Below, piece after piece: positions 44,814 through 54,280 of a DNA stretch of 64,000 nt (positions within the stretch are counted from its first letter, which is position 1; every line of letters begins with the position of its first letter). The translations under genes were made by a program, and so were the position numbers. Source of the stretch: Cupriavidus taiwanensis (lineage in GTDB: Bacteria; Pseudomonadota; Gammaproteobacteria; Burkholderiales; Burkholderiaceae). The notes under the pieces were generated by a model that ran no database searches, was not told the DNA's origin, and saw nothing but the letters and a program-made list of their open reading frames with translations. The stretch is from positions 2,251,901-2,315,900 of the forward strand of contig NZ_LT977071.1 in NCBI RefSeq assembly GCF_900250075.1, given 5' to 3'.

Positions 44814-46600
44814 GGCAGCAGGCTCCGCGGTACGCGCACAGGCATGGTCAGCAGGATCTGCGCCATTCCCTTGCCCAGCGAGTCATTGCGCAGCGATGCC
44901 ATGCCGCCGCCGTCAAGCGCGGATTCGCAAACGAAGTTCATCGCGTCAAAGCCCGGCAAGTCGTAGCGTGCAACGCTGCCTTTCACGAGGTGACCCAGCC
45001 AGTCCGCCACCCGGCAGGCGGTGACTTCGGCGCGCAACACGGGCAGGTACTCCGGCCGGCGTGCCATCAGGCCGATATTGGAGATGTCGCCCTTGTCGCC
45101 GCTGCGCCCGTAGGCCAGCCGGATCAGCGGCACCTCGATGCAGTCGCCGCGGGCCGGCCCGGCGCTGGCAGCCGGCGCTTGCGCCGCTGCCGGCACGGCA
45201 TCCTCTTCCGGCATGCGCGCGGCGGGACTGGCGACGGCGGTGCGCATGCCATCCATCACCACGGTGGGGGCCAACGCGGCCTTGTCCAGCAGGAATGCGT
45301 ATTGCCGGATCGACGGCGATGGACTGGCGCGTCCGCCGCCCGATCCCGTGGTGCCCGGCGCCCAGCTGGTGCCGGCTGCCGCGATCTCGCGCGCGAACAG
45401 CTCCAGCGCCGCCTTCTCGGCATGCATGACCGCCAGCCGCATGATGGCCTCGCGGGTATGGCGCGTGGCGGCATGCGGCCCGAAACAGGATTCGGCGCCG
45501 AGGACTTCGACCCGGGTCCGGGTGTAGTCGCCCCAGCCGTTTTCCGCGAAGAGCCGGCGCGTGCGGGCGAGGATTGCTTCGGCCGTGCGCTCTGCCTTGG
45601 CCACGGCATCGATCCCGACGATGGTCAACTGGGCATTGCACCGGAACCCGTCCAGATAGGTGGCGCTGACCTTGTAGCAGTGGCTGGGGGCCCGCCCGCG
45701 TGCCCCGCGCACTTCGACCAGGTCCGGCCCGGCCTGGCGCAGCGTCACCTGCGTGAAATCGCAGGTCACATCCGGCAGCAGGTAGGCCGCGGGGTCGCCG
45801 ATCTCATACAGCACCTGCTCGCCCACCGTGGCGGTACTGACCAGCCCACCGGTGGCCGGCGGCTTGCCCACCAGGAAGCTGCCGTCCGCCCGGCACTCGA
45901 GCACCGGATAGCCGATGTTCGGCCAGTCGGGCACCTGCTCCCAGTCGGTATGCAGCCCGCCCGTCGCCTGGCAGCCGCATTCGATGATATGGCCGGCCAG
46001 GCTGCCGTGCGCGAGCCGGTCATAGTCGTGCGCCTGCCAGCCGAACTCGTGCATCAGCACGCCCAGGGTCACGGCGCTGTCCACGCAGCGCCCGGTAATG
46101 ACGATCTGCGCGCCCTGGTCCAGCGCCTGGCGGACCGGCAGCGCGCCAAGATAGGCATTGGCGCTGACCAGCTGGTCCGGCAGCGGCAGGCCCTTCTGCA
46201 GGTCCGCAATGCCGGCCTGGCGCAGCGACGGCAGCAACGGCATGACGTCGTCGCCCTCGACCACGGCGATGCGCACATCGATGCCCTGCTCGGCGGCGAT
46301 TGCCGCCAGCGCCTGCGCGCAGCCTTGCGGATTGATGCCGCCGGCGTTGCTGACGACGCGGATATTGCGCGCGACGATGTCGCGCAGCAGGCTCTTCATC
46401 GTCACCGTGACGAAGTCGGTGGCATAGCCGAGTTCCGGCTTGCGCAGCCGCGCCGCGGCCAGCACCGACATGGTCAGCTCGGCCAGGTAGTCGAACACCA
46501 GGTAATCGATGTCCCCATGGCGCACCAGTTGCGGCGCGCCCACGCTGCTGTCCCCCCAGAAGCCAGAGGCACCGCCGATGCGGACGGTCTTGTCATGCAT
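44810..46600 (-). CDS. AtuA-like acyclic terpene utilisation family protein
   Basis: A 596-residue protein of the AtuA family (DUF1446). The N-terminal domain (to about 455) starts with VRIGGASGFWGDSSVGAPQL and contains CGCQATGGLHTDWEQVPDW and GATGSGGGRASPSP-like content. The C-terminal AtuA-like domain (about 490-596) has RLAYGRSGDKGDISNIGL. AtuA belongs to citronellol and geraniol degradation in Pseudomonas, but its biochemical role is unproven. Here it is with a CoA-transferase and enoyl-CoA hydratase, without the carboxylase genes of that pathway, so another branched or unsaturated acid is likely. Confidence 0.82.
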   Translation of the reverse strand: MHDKTVRIGGASGFWGDSSVGAPQLVRHGDIDYLVFDYLAELTMSVLAAARLRKPELGYATDFVTVTMKSLLRDIVARNIRVVSNAGGINPQGCAQALAAIAAEQGIDVRIAVVEGDDVMPLLPSLRQAGIADLQKGLPLPDQLVSANAYLGALPVRQALDQGAQIVITGRCVDSAVTLGVLMHEFGWQAHDYDRLAHGSLAGHIIECGCQATGGLHTDWEQVPDWPNIGYPVLECRADGSFLVGKPPATGGLVSTATVGEQVLYEIGDPAAYLLPDVTCDFTQVTLRQAGPDLVEVRGARGRAPSHCYKVSATYLDGFRCNAQLTIVGIDAVAKAERTAEAILARTRRLFAENGWGDYTRTRVEVLGAESCFGPHAATRHTREAIMRLAVMHAEKAALELFAREIAAAGTSWAPGTTGSGGGRASPSPSIRQYAFLLDKAALAPTVVMDGMRTAVASPAARMPEEDAVPAAAQAPAASAGPARGDCIEVPLIRLAYGRSGDKGDISNIGLMARRPEYLPVLRAEVTACRVADWLGHLVKGSVARYDLPGFDAMNFVCESALDGGGMASLRNDSLGKGMAQILLTMPVRVPRSLLP

Positions 46601-46616
46601 GGTCCATTCTCCTTGC

Positions 46617-47384
46617 CTACCTGCCAGTCCAGTTCGGCTTGCGTTTTTCGCGGAAGGCGAGCTGCCCCTCGCGCGCGTCCTCGGTCATGGCGAACAGGCC
46701 GATCTGGCTTTCCGTGAATGCCATCGACTGCTCGAACGACATGGTGTCGATATGCTTGAGGGTGTAGAGGCCGCGCCGGATCGCCGCGGGCGATTTGTCC
46801 ATCAGCCGGCGCAGCAGCCAGTCGAGCTTGCCGTCGAGGTCCGCGCTGACATGGTTGACCAGTCCGGCCGCCAGGGCTTCCTGCGCGGACAGCGGCTCGC
46901 CACACAGGCAGAGTTCATTGAGCACGCGCCGCGGCACCAGGTGCTGCAGCACGCTCAGCACCTGCGCCGGGAAGACGCCCACCTTGACCTCGGGCAGGCC
47001 GAACACCGCCCGATCGCTGGCGACCGCCAGGTCGCACATGGCCATCAGGCCCATGCCGCCGGCCATGCAAGCACCATTGACGCGCGCGACCAGCGGCACA
47101 TTGGAGCGCCTGGCACGGCGCAGCAGGTCGGCAAGCCGTTGGCCCGGCTGCGCGTAGTCGAACGCAAAGGCCTTGCCACTCTGCAGGTCGGCGCCCGCGC
47201 AGAAGGCCTGGTCGCCCGCGCCGGTGATGACCACGGCGCGGATGCCGGGGTCATCATTGGCACGCTCGATCCCGGCGTGCAGCCCGTCCAGTACCGCAGG
47301 ATTGATGGCGTTGCGGCGCTCGGGCCGGTTGATCGTCAGCCAGAGTACTTCCCCGCGGACTTCGCTCAGGAGTTCTTCATGCAT
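46617..47384 (-). CDS. enoyl-CoA hydratase/isomerase
   Basis: A 255-residue crotonase-fold enzyme. The CoA-binding and oxyanion motif is AFCAGADLQSGKAF, and NGACMAGGMGLMAMCDLAVA holds the second backbone donor. At the usual catalytic glutamate position, the stretch FGLPEVKVGVFPAQ keeps one of the two acidic residues. It overlaps the CoA-transferase stop by 8 bp and precedes AtuA by 16 bp. It would hydrate or isomerise the enoyl-CoA formed from the activated acid. Confidence 0.88.
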   Translation of the reverse strand: MHEELLSEVRGEVLWLTINRPERRNAINPAVLDGLHAGIERANDDPGIRAVVITGAGDQAFCAGADLQSGKAFAFDYAQPGQRLADLLRRARRSNVPLVARVNGACMAGGMGLMAMCDLAVASDRAVFGLPEVKVGVFPAQVLSVLQHLVPRRVLNELCLCGEPLSAQEALAAGLVNHVSADLDGKLDWLLRRLMDKSPAAIRRGLYTLKHIDTMSFEQSMAFTESQIGLFAMTEDAREGQLAFREKRKPNWTGR

Positions 47385-48621
47385 GCTCCGCTCCGGATGG
47401 CGCCGCTGCCGGCGGTGCTTGCCGGGAAGCGCCGCACGCCATCAGGCCGTCGATCTCGGCTTCGCTGTAGCCGGCCTCGCGCAGCACCTCGCGGCTATGC
47501 TCGCCGAGGGATGGCGCGTGGCGGCGCCGCGCCGGCGGCGTGCCGTGCCATTCGCTGGGCACGGCCATTTCGCGGATGCGGCCCACCGCCGGGTGATCGG
47601 CTTCATGGAAGAAGCCAATATCATGCAGGTGCGGGTCATCGAGCAGCGATGCAAAGGTGTGCATGGGAAATACCGGGATATCCGCTTCTTTCAGCAATTG
47701 CTGCCATTCCTGCGTGGTGCGCCTGGCCAGTTCGTCGCTGACCATGCCGTAGAGCTCGGTAATGTGTGCCGTGCGGCTGGTGATGTCGGCGAAGCGGGGA
47801 TCGCTTTCGTACAGCTGCGGCTTGCCGATGACTTCCAGGAAGGCACGCCAGTGGTGGTCGTGGTAGATCAGGCAGCAGACATGTCCGTCCAGCGTCCGGT
47901 AAGGCCGGCGCTCGGGCGACAGCAGCCGCGGATAGCCGAATCCGCCCTTGGCCGGCACGAAGGTTTCGCCATAGAGATGGTCGCCCATCACGTAGGGCAC
48001 CATGGTTTCGAACATCGGCACGTCGACGCGCTGGCCGCGCCCGGTGCGCTCGCGCGCATAGAGGGCGGCGCAGATCACCCCGAAGGCATAGAGCCCCACC
48101 GAACGATCCGCGATGGTCAGCGGGAGATAGCGCGGCATGTCGCCGGTTCCCAGCGCGACGGCCTGCGGCAGGCCGGTCGCCGCCTGGATCAGGTCATCGA
48201 ACGCCGCGTGGGCGGCATAGCGCCCGCGCTGCGAAAAACCGAACATGCCGACATAGAGCAAGCGCGGATTGACCTGCGCCAGCGTCTCGTAGTCCAGGCC
48301 CAGGCGCTGCATGGCCTGCGGTCGCACGTTGTAGGCGAGCACGTCCGCGCTCTCGACCAGCCGCAGCAGCGCTTCGCGCCCCTGCGGCGACTTCAGGTCC
48401 AGCACGATGCTGCGCTTGTTTCGGTTCAGTCCCAGAAACAGCGGCCCCATCTTGTCCTTGCCACAGGGCCCGATGCCGCGGGTGCTGTCGCCTGCGGGCG
48501 GCTCCACCTTGATTACGTCCGCACCCAGGTCGCCAAGCATCTGCGTGGCGGAGGGCCCCATGAATACCGCCGTGATGTCCACAACTTTGACGCCAGCCAG
48601 CGCCCCAGTGCCTGTCTCCAT
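47377..48621 (-). CDS. CaiB/BaiF family CoA-transferase
   Basis: A 414-residue class III CoA-transferase and the first gene of the minus-strand operon. Family motifs include GVKVVDITAVFMGPSATQML, DVIKVEPPAGDSTRG and AYNVRPQAMQRLGLDYETL. It would activate the pathway's acid as its CoA ester for the enoyl-CoA hydratase and AtuA-like protein. The 158-bp gap to the divergent secreted-protein gene holds the promoter (AT-rich TTTCTATAGTTCTATGTATA at about 48637-48656). The order suggests a CoA ester route for a branched or terpenoid acid. Confidence 0.87.
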   Translation of the reverse strand: METGTGALAGVKVVDITAVFMGPSATQMLGDLGADVIKVEPPAGDSTRGIGPCGKDKMGPLFLGLNRNKRSIVLDLKSPQGREALLRLVESADVLAYNVRPQAMQRLGLDYETLAQVNPRLLYVGMFGFSQRGRYAAHAAFDDLIQAATGLPQAVALGTGDMPRYLPLTIADRSVGLYAFGVICAALYARERTGRGQRVDVPMFETMVPYVMGDHLYGETFVPAKGGFGYPRLLSPERRPYRTLDGHVCCLIYHDHHWRAFLEVIGKPQLYESDPRFADITSRTAHITELYGMVSDELARRTTQEWQQLLKEADIPVFPMHTFASLLDDPHLHDIGFFHEADHPAVGRIREMAVPSEWHGTPPARRRHAPSLGEHSREVLREAGYSEAEIDGLMACGASRQAPPAAAPSGAEHA

Positions 48622-48779
48622 CCTTGCTCCTGTCTTGTTTCTATAGTTCTATGTATAGGACTATAGTGAAGGAAGACCGGGGACGCAAGCAGGCGCCACG
48701 GCGTTCCGGCGGCAAGAAGGCCTTAGAATCCCCGCTGGCAACCTCTATCAACACCGTGAAAGTCCTTCCCCGCCTGAAC

Positions 48780-49334
48780 ATGAAGCAGTTCTCCCTGCTC
48801 TGCGCCGCACTGCTGGCCTCCGTTTCCGTCCACGCCGCAACCACCGCGGCCCAGCCCGAGCCGGCCGGCAATATAGCTGCGCCGCTGGGCCTGGAACTGG
48901 GCAAGGCCAGATGCTCGCGCCTGTCGCCACCGCACAACCATGCCAAAACCGGCACCTCCGAATGGGCTGGCGGCGATACGGTGGAACTGAAGCACCTGGA
49001 GCGCTTCCATCTGCCAGGCCTGTCGCGCGTAGTGCTGAACTGCGATGCGCGGGATGCGGTGGCGCTGATCACCATGACCTTCGAGCGCCCCGCCATGGAA
49101 GAAGTGCGCAGGAAACTGGACGAGCGCTATGCCGCCGTGCGCAAGACCGAAGGCGCGGCGGAGAACGGCTACGCCGAATGGAGCGCCGCCAATGGCAGCC
49201 TGGAGTTGCTCTACGGGCGCGACAGCAGGCATTTCACCGTGGCTTACTGGGCCAGGGGCGCCAAGGCCCGGTACTTCTCCTACAGCGGCGGCGGCAAAAA
49301 GCCCGCGGCCCCGCCACAGCCTGCGCCGCTGTAG
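48780..49334 (+). CDS. secreted protein of unknown function
   Basis: A 184-residue protein with a clean signal peptide (cleavage near VHAA at about residue 20). The mature chain has two cysteines (ARCSRLSPP and VVLNCDARD) that may form a disulfide and a lysine/proline-rich tail. It is probably periplasmic. The frame starts further upstream, but the ATG at 48780 begins the signal. No family is recognised. It is divergent from the CoA-transferase operon, 158 bp apart. Confidence 0.7.
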   Translation: MKQFSLLCAALLASVSVHAATTAAQPEPAGNIAAPLGLELGKARCSRLSPPHNHAKTGTSEWAGGDTVELKHLERFHLPGLSRVVLNCDARDAVALITMTFERPAMEEVRRKLDERYAAVRKTEGAAENGYAEWSAANGSLELLYGRDSRHFTVAYWARGAKARYFSYSGGGKKPAAPPQPAPL

Positions 49335-49650
49335 CGCGGGTTGCGGCGCGGACCTGCAGAGCCGTGTCGCCAGGCGCTTCCGGGCGTCGAAATCATCACT
49401 GCACGACTTTGATGCGCTGGATGATTCCTTTGTATGGAAGGCGCCGTCTCGCCTATGCTGTCCAGTGCGGCAACGAAAAAAAATCCGCGCAGCATCACAT
49501 GCACTGAAAACAAGAAGGGGCAAGTCCCCACAAGCGGGAAGCGCAGCACGGCTGGCGCTTTCCTGCTTTTGCCTTGGCCTGGTCACGGGGTGAGTCGATC
49601 GCACACGAGCTTGTGGGGGCTCGTGGGCGGGATGCGCCGTTGACGACAAC
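49335..49650. other. 316-bp gap with small inverted repeats
   Basis: No convincing gene is seen. Three short hairpins are visible: GGGG-CAAGT-CCCC at 49517-49529, GGAAGCGC with GCGCTTTCC at 49537-49563 (one bulge), and CACGAGC-N8-GCTCGTG at 49604-49625, the last 26 bp before the next gene. An A-run (GAAAAAAAA) sits near 49475. The hairpins could form an untranslated leader for the gene at 49651 or a small RNA; neither is shown. Confidence 0.35.
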
Positions 49651-51060
49651 ATGACAGACCAATTCCTGTTTAGTAAGCCGTTCACGTTTCTCGCCTGCGC
49701 CGGCATGACAGAAGTCAGGGACGGCATCGAGGCACTGGAAGCGCTTCCGGGCCACCTGTTCTGGCTGGAGAACGAGGATTTCATCCGCCGGGTCTACGTG
49801 CCCGATTTCCTGGAGCAAAGCCGCGTCGCACTCGAGGCCGCGATGCCGGGCGGGCCGGAGCTGATCGACGCCCTCGCGCCCGAGATCCGCCGCAGCCCGG
49901 CCGTGCTGCCGGCATTGCGGCAGCTATCCGCGGACCAGGCCGCGCTGGCCCACTCGTACTGCTACTGGGGCTATTGCGCCGATGTGGTCGGGCGCGCCCA
50001 GGGCATCCCGCGCAGCGCCATCGCGCGCCAGTTCGAGCGCGCCGCCGCCGCGCGCGACGGCGCACACAAGCTGCAATGGCTGTGTCCATGCTGCGGCGGC
50101 CGGGCGCAGTATCAGGTCGATGGTTTGCTGGCATCGCAGCGGCCGGTGCGCCAGGGCGGCTTTTCGCTCGAATGCGCGCATTGCGGACACCAGGAGCGGC
50201 TCTATGCCGGCTTCCTGCACGCGGGCCGGCTCGAATGCCGCTGCGCGCTGTGCACCAGTTTTGTCCAGTCGCTGGCCGGCCAGCTGGCGCGGGCCGCGCG
50301 CAAGCTGTGCGCCAGCCTGGAAGACTATGCGTGGATGCACGCGGTGGACACCGCCGCGGAAATCGGCGAACTCAAGGAGGCCTCGCTGCAACGGATTGCA
50401 CACGGGGACAAGCCTTCCGCCAACGCGATGGCGTTTGCGGCAGCAGCCCAGTCCGGCGAGATGCGCGCCATGCCGGAACTGCTCGCCCGCATCGACCCCA
50501 CGCTGGAGAACCGGCTCGACAAGAACCCCAGGGCCTGGGCGCTCTTGTGCGAGCTGCTGCGCGAAGGCGTGGTCGATAGCGAATGCACCATCTATGACCA
50601 CGACGGCCGCAAGCACGTGGCGCTTGAAATTGCCTTGCTCGACGACGACCCGGCGCTGGACGGCGGCACCGCGCAGGACTATCTCGCGACCCTGCTGCGC
50701 GGCTACCAGCCGGCCGAGCCCGAGGCCTTCGTCGGCTGGCTCAAAGCGCTGAAGCGGCTGCGCCTTTGCACCGGCCGGTTCAATGCGGCCGTCGATGTAT
50801 CGTGGAAACCCAACCTGGAGCACTGCCGCATCCTGACCGCGCGCTGGCTGCAGGACTCGGCGCCACTGGCGCCATTGGCCGCGTACGGCAGCGCCCCGGG
50901 GCCGCTGCCCGCGCAGCGCGCGCGCACCCTGGAACGCCCGGTGTATCTCGACGCCGAACTGGAGGCCGTGCAGCTGCTCAAGTCGCTGGGCTACATCCTG
51001 CTCAGTCCGGAGGACATCCGTTCGCAACGGGATCCGGCGGAGTCCACCGGACTCGATTGA
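49651..51060 (+). CDS. unrecognised protein with zinc-ribbon-like cysteine cluster
   Basis: A 469-residue soluble protein. A central cysteine cluster is visible: CPCC at residues 145-148, CAHC at 175-178 and CRCALC at 196-201. The pairs, about 30 and 20 residues apart, resemble a zinc ribbon of unusual spacing. The flanking regions are helical and acidic with no signal peptide or membrane segment. Codon use matches the neighbouring native genes, so it is not obviously acquired. It follows the 316-bp leader. I do not recognise the family. A DNA-, RNA- or chaperone-related role is possible because zinc ribbons are common there. Confidence 0.7.
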   Translation: MTDQFLFSKPFTFLACAGMTEVRDGIEALEALPGHLFWLENEDFIRRVYVPDFLEQSRVALEAAMPGGPELIDALAPEIRRSPAVLPALRQLSADQAALAHSYCYWGYCADVVGRAQGIPRSAIARQFERAAAARDGAHKLQWLCPCCGGRAQYQVDGLLASQRPVRQGGFSLECAHCGHQERLYAGFLHAGRLECRCALCTSFVQSLAGQLARAARKLCASLEDYAWMHAVDTAAEIGELKEASLQRIAHGDKPSANAMAFAAAAQSGEMRAMPELLARIDPTLENRLDKNPRAWALLCELLREGVVDSECTIYDHDGRKHVALEIALLDDDPALDGGTAQDYLATLLRGYQPAEPEAFVGWLKALKRLRLCTGRFNAAVDVSWKPNLEHCRILTARWLQDSAPLAPLAAYGSAPGPLPAQRARTLERPVYLDAELEAVQLLKSLGYILLSPEDIRSQRDPAESTGLD

Positions 51061-51181
51061 GCCCATCCACGGCGGCCCTGGCGCGCCGTGTGCCCGCATA
51101 TCGAAGCGCGGATTTATTCGTTGGTGCAGGGGCGCGGTCCGCGTACGTTCGGGGGTTCTGACATCGAACGCCCCGAACACC

Positions 51182-52162
51182 ATGACCGCTTCCCGACGCC
51201 AGTTCCTGCGCCGCGGCGCCGCTACCACGGCGGCGCTTGCCGCCTGCCCTCTCCTTGAGTTCACCACCTTCGCGGCCGGCCACGCGCACGCACAGGGACG
51301 CCCGGTGCTGAAGGCCGGCGACCAGAAGGGCGGCCTGCGCGCCCTGCTGGAGTCCGCCAATGCGCTCGAGGGCCTGGGCTACGACATCCAATGGACTGAA
51401 TTTCCCGCCGCGGCACCGCTGGCCGAGGCGCTCAACGCGGGCGCCGTCGACAGCGGCCCGATCGGCGACGCGCCGGCCATCTTCGCGCTGGCCGCGGGCA
51501 CGCGCATCCGGCTGATCGGCGCAAACCGCTCTGACCCCTACGGCACCGCGGTGCTGGTGCGGCCCGACTCGCCACTGCGGCAGGCGGTCGACCTGAAAGG
51601 CAAGAGCATCGGCACCAACCGCGGCTCGATCGGGCACCTGATCGCGCTCAAGGCGCTGGAATCGGCCGGACTGAAGCCGGAAGACGCCAACCTGCGCTTC
51701 CTGCCGCCCGCGGATGCCAAGCTGGCGCTGAGCAGCGGCTCGATCGATGCCTGGGCCACGTGGGAGCCGTATACCGCGATGGCCGAAACCAGCCAGCACG
51801 CGCGCGTGCTGGTCAACGGCCGCGGGCTGTGGTCCGGCCTCAGCTACCTGGCCGCGACCGATGCCGCGCTGGCAAACAAGCGCGCGGTGCTGCAGGACTT
51901 CCTGCACCGCGTGGTACGCGCGCAGCAATGGTCCTACCAGCATGTGCCGGAGTTCTCGGCGACGCTGGCCCGCATCATCGGCATCTCGCCGCAGGCGGCG
52001 CGGCTGCAGTTCGAGCGGCGCCGCACGCAGTGGCGCGGCATCGACGCAGAGCTGATCGCCGAGCAGCAGCGCACCGCCGATTTCTACCTGAAGGCCGGCC
52101 TGCTCAGGCAGCGGCTCGATGTGCGCCAGACCTTCGACTCCGGGTTCTCCCTGAGCGCCTGA
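51182..52162 (+). CDS. aliphatic sulfonate ABC transporter substrate-binding protein (SsuA-like)
   Basis: A 326-residue periplasmic binding protein. The start SRRQFLRRGAATTAALAA is a twin-arginine signal. The mature fold has LKAGDQKGGLRALLES, AVDSGPIGDAPAIFALAAGT, and YLAATDAALANKRAVLQDF, typical of SsuA/TauA proteins of the nitrate/sulfonate family. It precedes tauABC by about 250 bp in the same orientation, so it may share their permease as a second receptor. Exact sulfonate unknown. Confidence 0.86.
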   Translation: MTASRRQFLRRGAATTAALAACPLLEFTTFAAGHAHAQGRPVLKAGDQKGGLRALLESANALEGLGYDIQWTEFPAAAPLAEALNAGAVDSGPIGDAPAIFALAAGTRIRLIGANRSDPYGTAVLVRPDSPLRQAVDLKGKSIGTNRGSIGHLIALKALESAGLKPEDANLRFLPPADAKLALSSGSIDAWATWEPYTAMAETSQHARVLVNGRGLWSGLSYLAATDAALANKRAVLQDFLHRVVRAQQWSYQHVPEFSATLARIIGISPQAARLQFERRRTQWRGIDAELIAEQQRTADFYLKAGLLRQRLDVRQTFDSGFSLSA

Positions 52163-52410
52163 GCGCCCGCGCCTGGCGCGTTGCCGCCGCAAGTGGCGCT
52201 GGCGCGATCCCGGCACCGGCCGCGGCCGGTACAGGAATTCCATGATTGACGCAGCCCCGCGCCACCGCTCCCCGCGGTCCGGCGCGGCCTGCGCGCGCGC
52301 GGCCGGTTCTGGCCCCACCGAATTCCGGCAACTGGTCCTATAGGCCCGGAATCGGGCTCACCTATAAAGCCGTGACCCCCAAACCCATTTCTCATCCGAG
52401 GAGCACAACC
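52163..52410. promoter_or_regulatory. tau leader region
   Basis: A 248-bp gap between the SsuA-like gene and tauA. Near its end, two CCTATA copies (52337 and 52361) flank the perfect hairpin GCCCG-GAAT-CGGGC (52344-52357). CCTATAAAG could be a -10-like element. GAGGAGCACAACC gives tauA its ribosome site. A sulfur-starvation regulator (CysB/Cbl-type) would be expected to act here; its site is not resolvable by eye. Confidence 0.4.
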
Positions 52411-53409
52411 ATGCGGTGGATCAAGCAGATTGCGATGTATTTCGCGCTGGCGGCGGCGCTGGTGCCGGCCGCACATGCCCAAAGCAAGAATGTAGTGATT
52501 GCTTACCAGGACATGGTCGTGCCCTGGCGCTATGCGCAGGACATGAAGGAGCTGGAAAAGCAGACCGGCTACACGATCTCGTTCCGGCAGTTCGGCGGCG
52601 GCGGCGATGTAATCCGCGCCATGGCCTCGGGCCAGATCGCCATCGGCGAAGCCGGCACCTCGCCGATCGCCTCGGCACTGTCGCAAGGACTCGATGTCGA
52701 GCTGTTCTGGATCCTGGACGACATCAACGCGGCCGAGGCCATGGTCGCGCGCAACGGCAGCAAGATCGCCAGCGTTGCCGACCTGAAGGGCAAGCGCATC
52801 GGCGTGCCGTTCGTGTCGACCACGCACTACCACACGCTGGTCGCGCTGGAGCGCGCGAAGATCAATCCGAAGGACGTGCGCATCGTCAATATGCGCCCGC
52901 CCGAGGTCGCCGCAGCCTGGGAGCGCGGCGACATCGACGCCACCTTTATCTGGGATCCGGTGCTGGCCAAGCTCAAGCAGTCCGGCACGGTGCTGACCAC
53001 CTCGGGACAGATTGCCGCCGACACCGGCAAGGCGACCTTCGACGGCATGATCGCCAACAAGAAGTTCGCGCGCGAGAACCCCGAGTTCATGGTCAAGCTG
53101 GTGCGCGTGCTGGCCGCGGCGGATGAGAACTACCGCAAGAACAAGGCGTCATGGACCGCGGACTCGCCCATGGTGAAGGCCGTGGCCAAGGTCTCCGGCG
53201 CCAAGCCCGAGACCGTGCCGGCCAGCATGGCGCTGTACAGCTTTCCCACGCTGCAGGAGCAGGTCTCGGAGCGCTGGCTCGGCGGCGGCGCGGCGCGCGC
53301 GCTGCAGTCGGCGGCGCAGTTCCTCAAGGAGCAGGGCACCATCCAGACCGTGCTGCCGGACTACGGCCCCGGCGTCAACGCGGAATGGGCAAAGCGGGCG
53401 CTGCGCTGA
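52411..53409 (+). CDS. tauA: taurine ABC transporter substrate-binding protein
   Basis: A 332-residue TauA-type periplasmic receptor. Signal peptide cleavage is near AAHAQ, about residue 24. The mature start KNVVIAYQDMVVPWRYAQDM and GEAGTSPIASALSQGLDVEL match taurine-binding proteins. It is the first gene of tauABC. Spacing to tauB is 84 bp. Two-gene-upstream SsuA-like receptor may share the system. No tauD follows; a distant TauD-like oxygenase lies at 30328. Confidence 0.88.
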   Translation: MRWIKQIAMYFALAAALVPAAHAQSKNVVIAYQDMVVPWRYAQDMKELEKQTGYTISFRQFGGGGDVIRAMASGQIAIGEAGTSPIASALSQGLDVELFWILDDINAAEAMVARNGSKIASVADLKGKRIGVPFVSTTHYHTLVALERAKINPKDVRIVNMRPPEVAAAWERGDIDATFIWDPVLAKLKQSGTVLTTSGQIAADTGKATFDGMIANKKFARENPEFMVKLVRVLAAADENYRKNKASWTADSPMVKAVAKVSGAKPETVPASMALYSFPTLQEQVSERWLGGGAARALQSAAQFLKEQGTIQTVLPDYGPGVNAEWAKRALR

Positions 53410-53493
53410 CCCCGGCCCCCAAGTCGCTGAAGCTGGCCGCCGCGCCCCCTGTTGCATGCGGCGGTCCCGTAGATCCTGTTGCGGAAGCCCATC

Positions 53494-54270
53494 ATGTACC
53501 AACTCGAAATCGATAATGTCAGTGTCAACTACGGCACGGCCGGCGGCGCGAAGACGCTGGCACTGTCGCAGGTCAACCTCACCATGGAGCGCGGCGATTT
53601 CGTGGTCGCGCTGGGTGCCTCGGGCTGCGGCAAGACCACCCTGCTGTCATGCATTGCAGGCTTCATGGAGCCGTCGGAGGGCGAGATCCGGCTGAGCGGC
53701 AAGCCCGTGCACGGCCCCGGCGCCGAGCGCGGCGTGGTGTTCCAGAAGCACGCGCTGATGCCGTGGCTCAGCGTCGAGGACAACGTCGCGCTGGGCCTGC
53801 GCCTGCGCGGCGTCAACCGTGCCGAGCGGCTGCGCATCGCCCATGAGAAGCTGGCCGCGGTGGGACTGGAAAGCGTCGCCGCCAAGCCGGTCTACCAGCT
53901 CTCGGGCGGCATGCAGCAGCGCGTGGGGATTGCCCGCGCGCTCGCCTGCGATCCGGCGGTGATGCTGATGGACGAGCCGCTGGGCGCGCTCGACGCGCTC
54001 ACGCGCGAGTCGATCCAGGCGCTGATCCTGAAGCTGTGGGCGCGCGAGCAGAAGATCGTCTTCTTCATCACGCACAGCGTGGAAGAGGCGCTGTTCCTGG
54101 CCACGCGGCTGATCGTGATGACGCCCTCGCCCGGACGCATCGCCCACACCTATGAACTGCCGTTCGCACGCCGCTTCATCGAATGCGGCGACGCCCGCGC
54201 GGTCAAGTCCGACCCGGAGTTCATCCGCTACCGCGAAGAGATCGTCGACCTGATCCATGCCACCGCCTGA
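53494..54270 (+). CDS. tauB: taurine ABC transporter ATP-binding protein
   Basis: A 258-residue ABC ATPase. Walker A is GASGCGKTT (residues 41-49), the signature is [15 protein letters not shown], and Walker B is [14 protein letters not shown], followed by the switch His in [14 protein letters not shown]. It energises sulfonate uptake with TauA and TauC. The ATG at 53494 follows family length. tauC begins 10 bp after its stop with GGAGAAG between. Confidence 0.92.
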   Translation: MYQLEIDNVSVNYGTAGGAKTLALSQVNLTMERGDFVVALGASGCGKTTLLSCIAGFMEPSEGEIRLSGKPVHGPGAERGVVFQKHALMPWLSVEDNVALGLRLRGVNRAERLRIAHEKLAAVGLESVAAKPVYQLSGGMQQRVGIARALACDPAVMLMDEPLGALDALTRESIQALILKLWAREQKIVFFITHSVEEALFLATRLIVMTPSPGRIAHTYELPFARRFIECGDARAVKSDPEFIRYREEIVDLIHATA

Positions 54271-54280
54271 GGAGAAGCAG

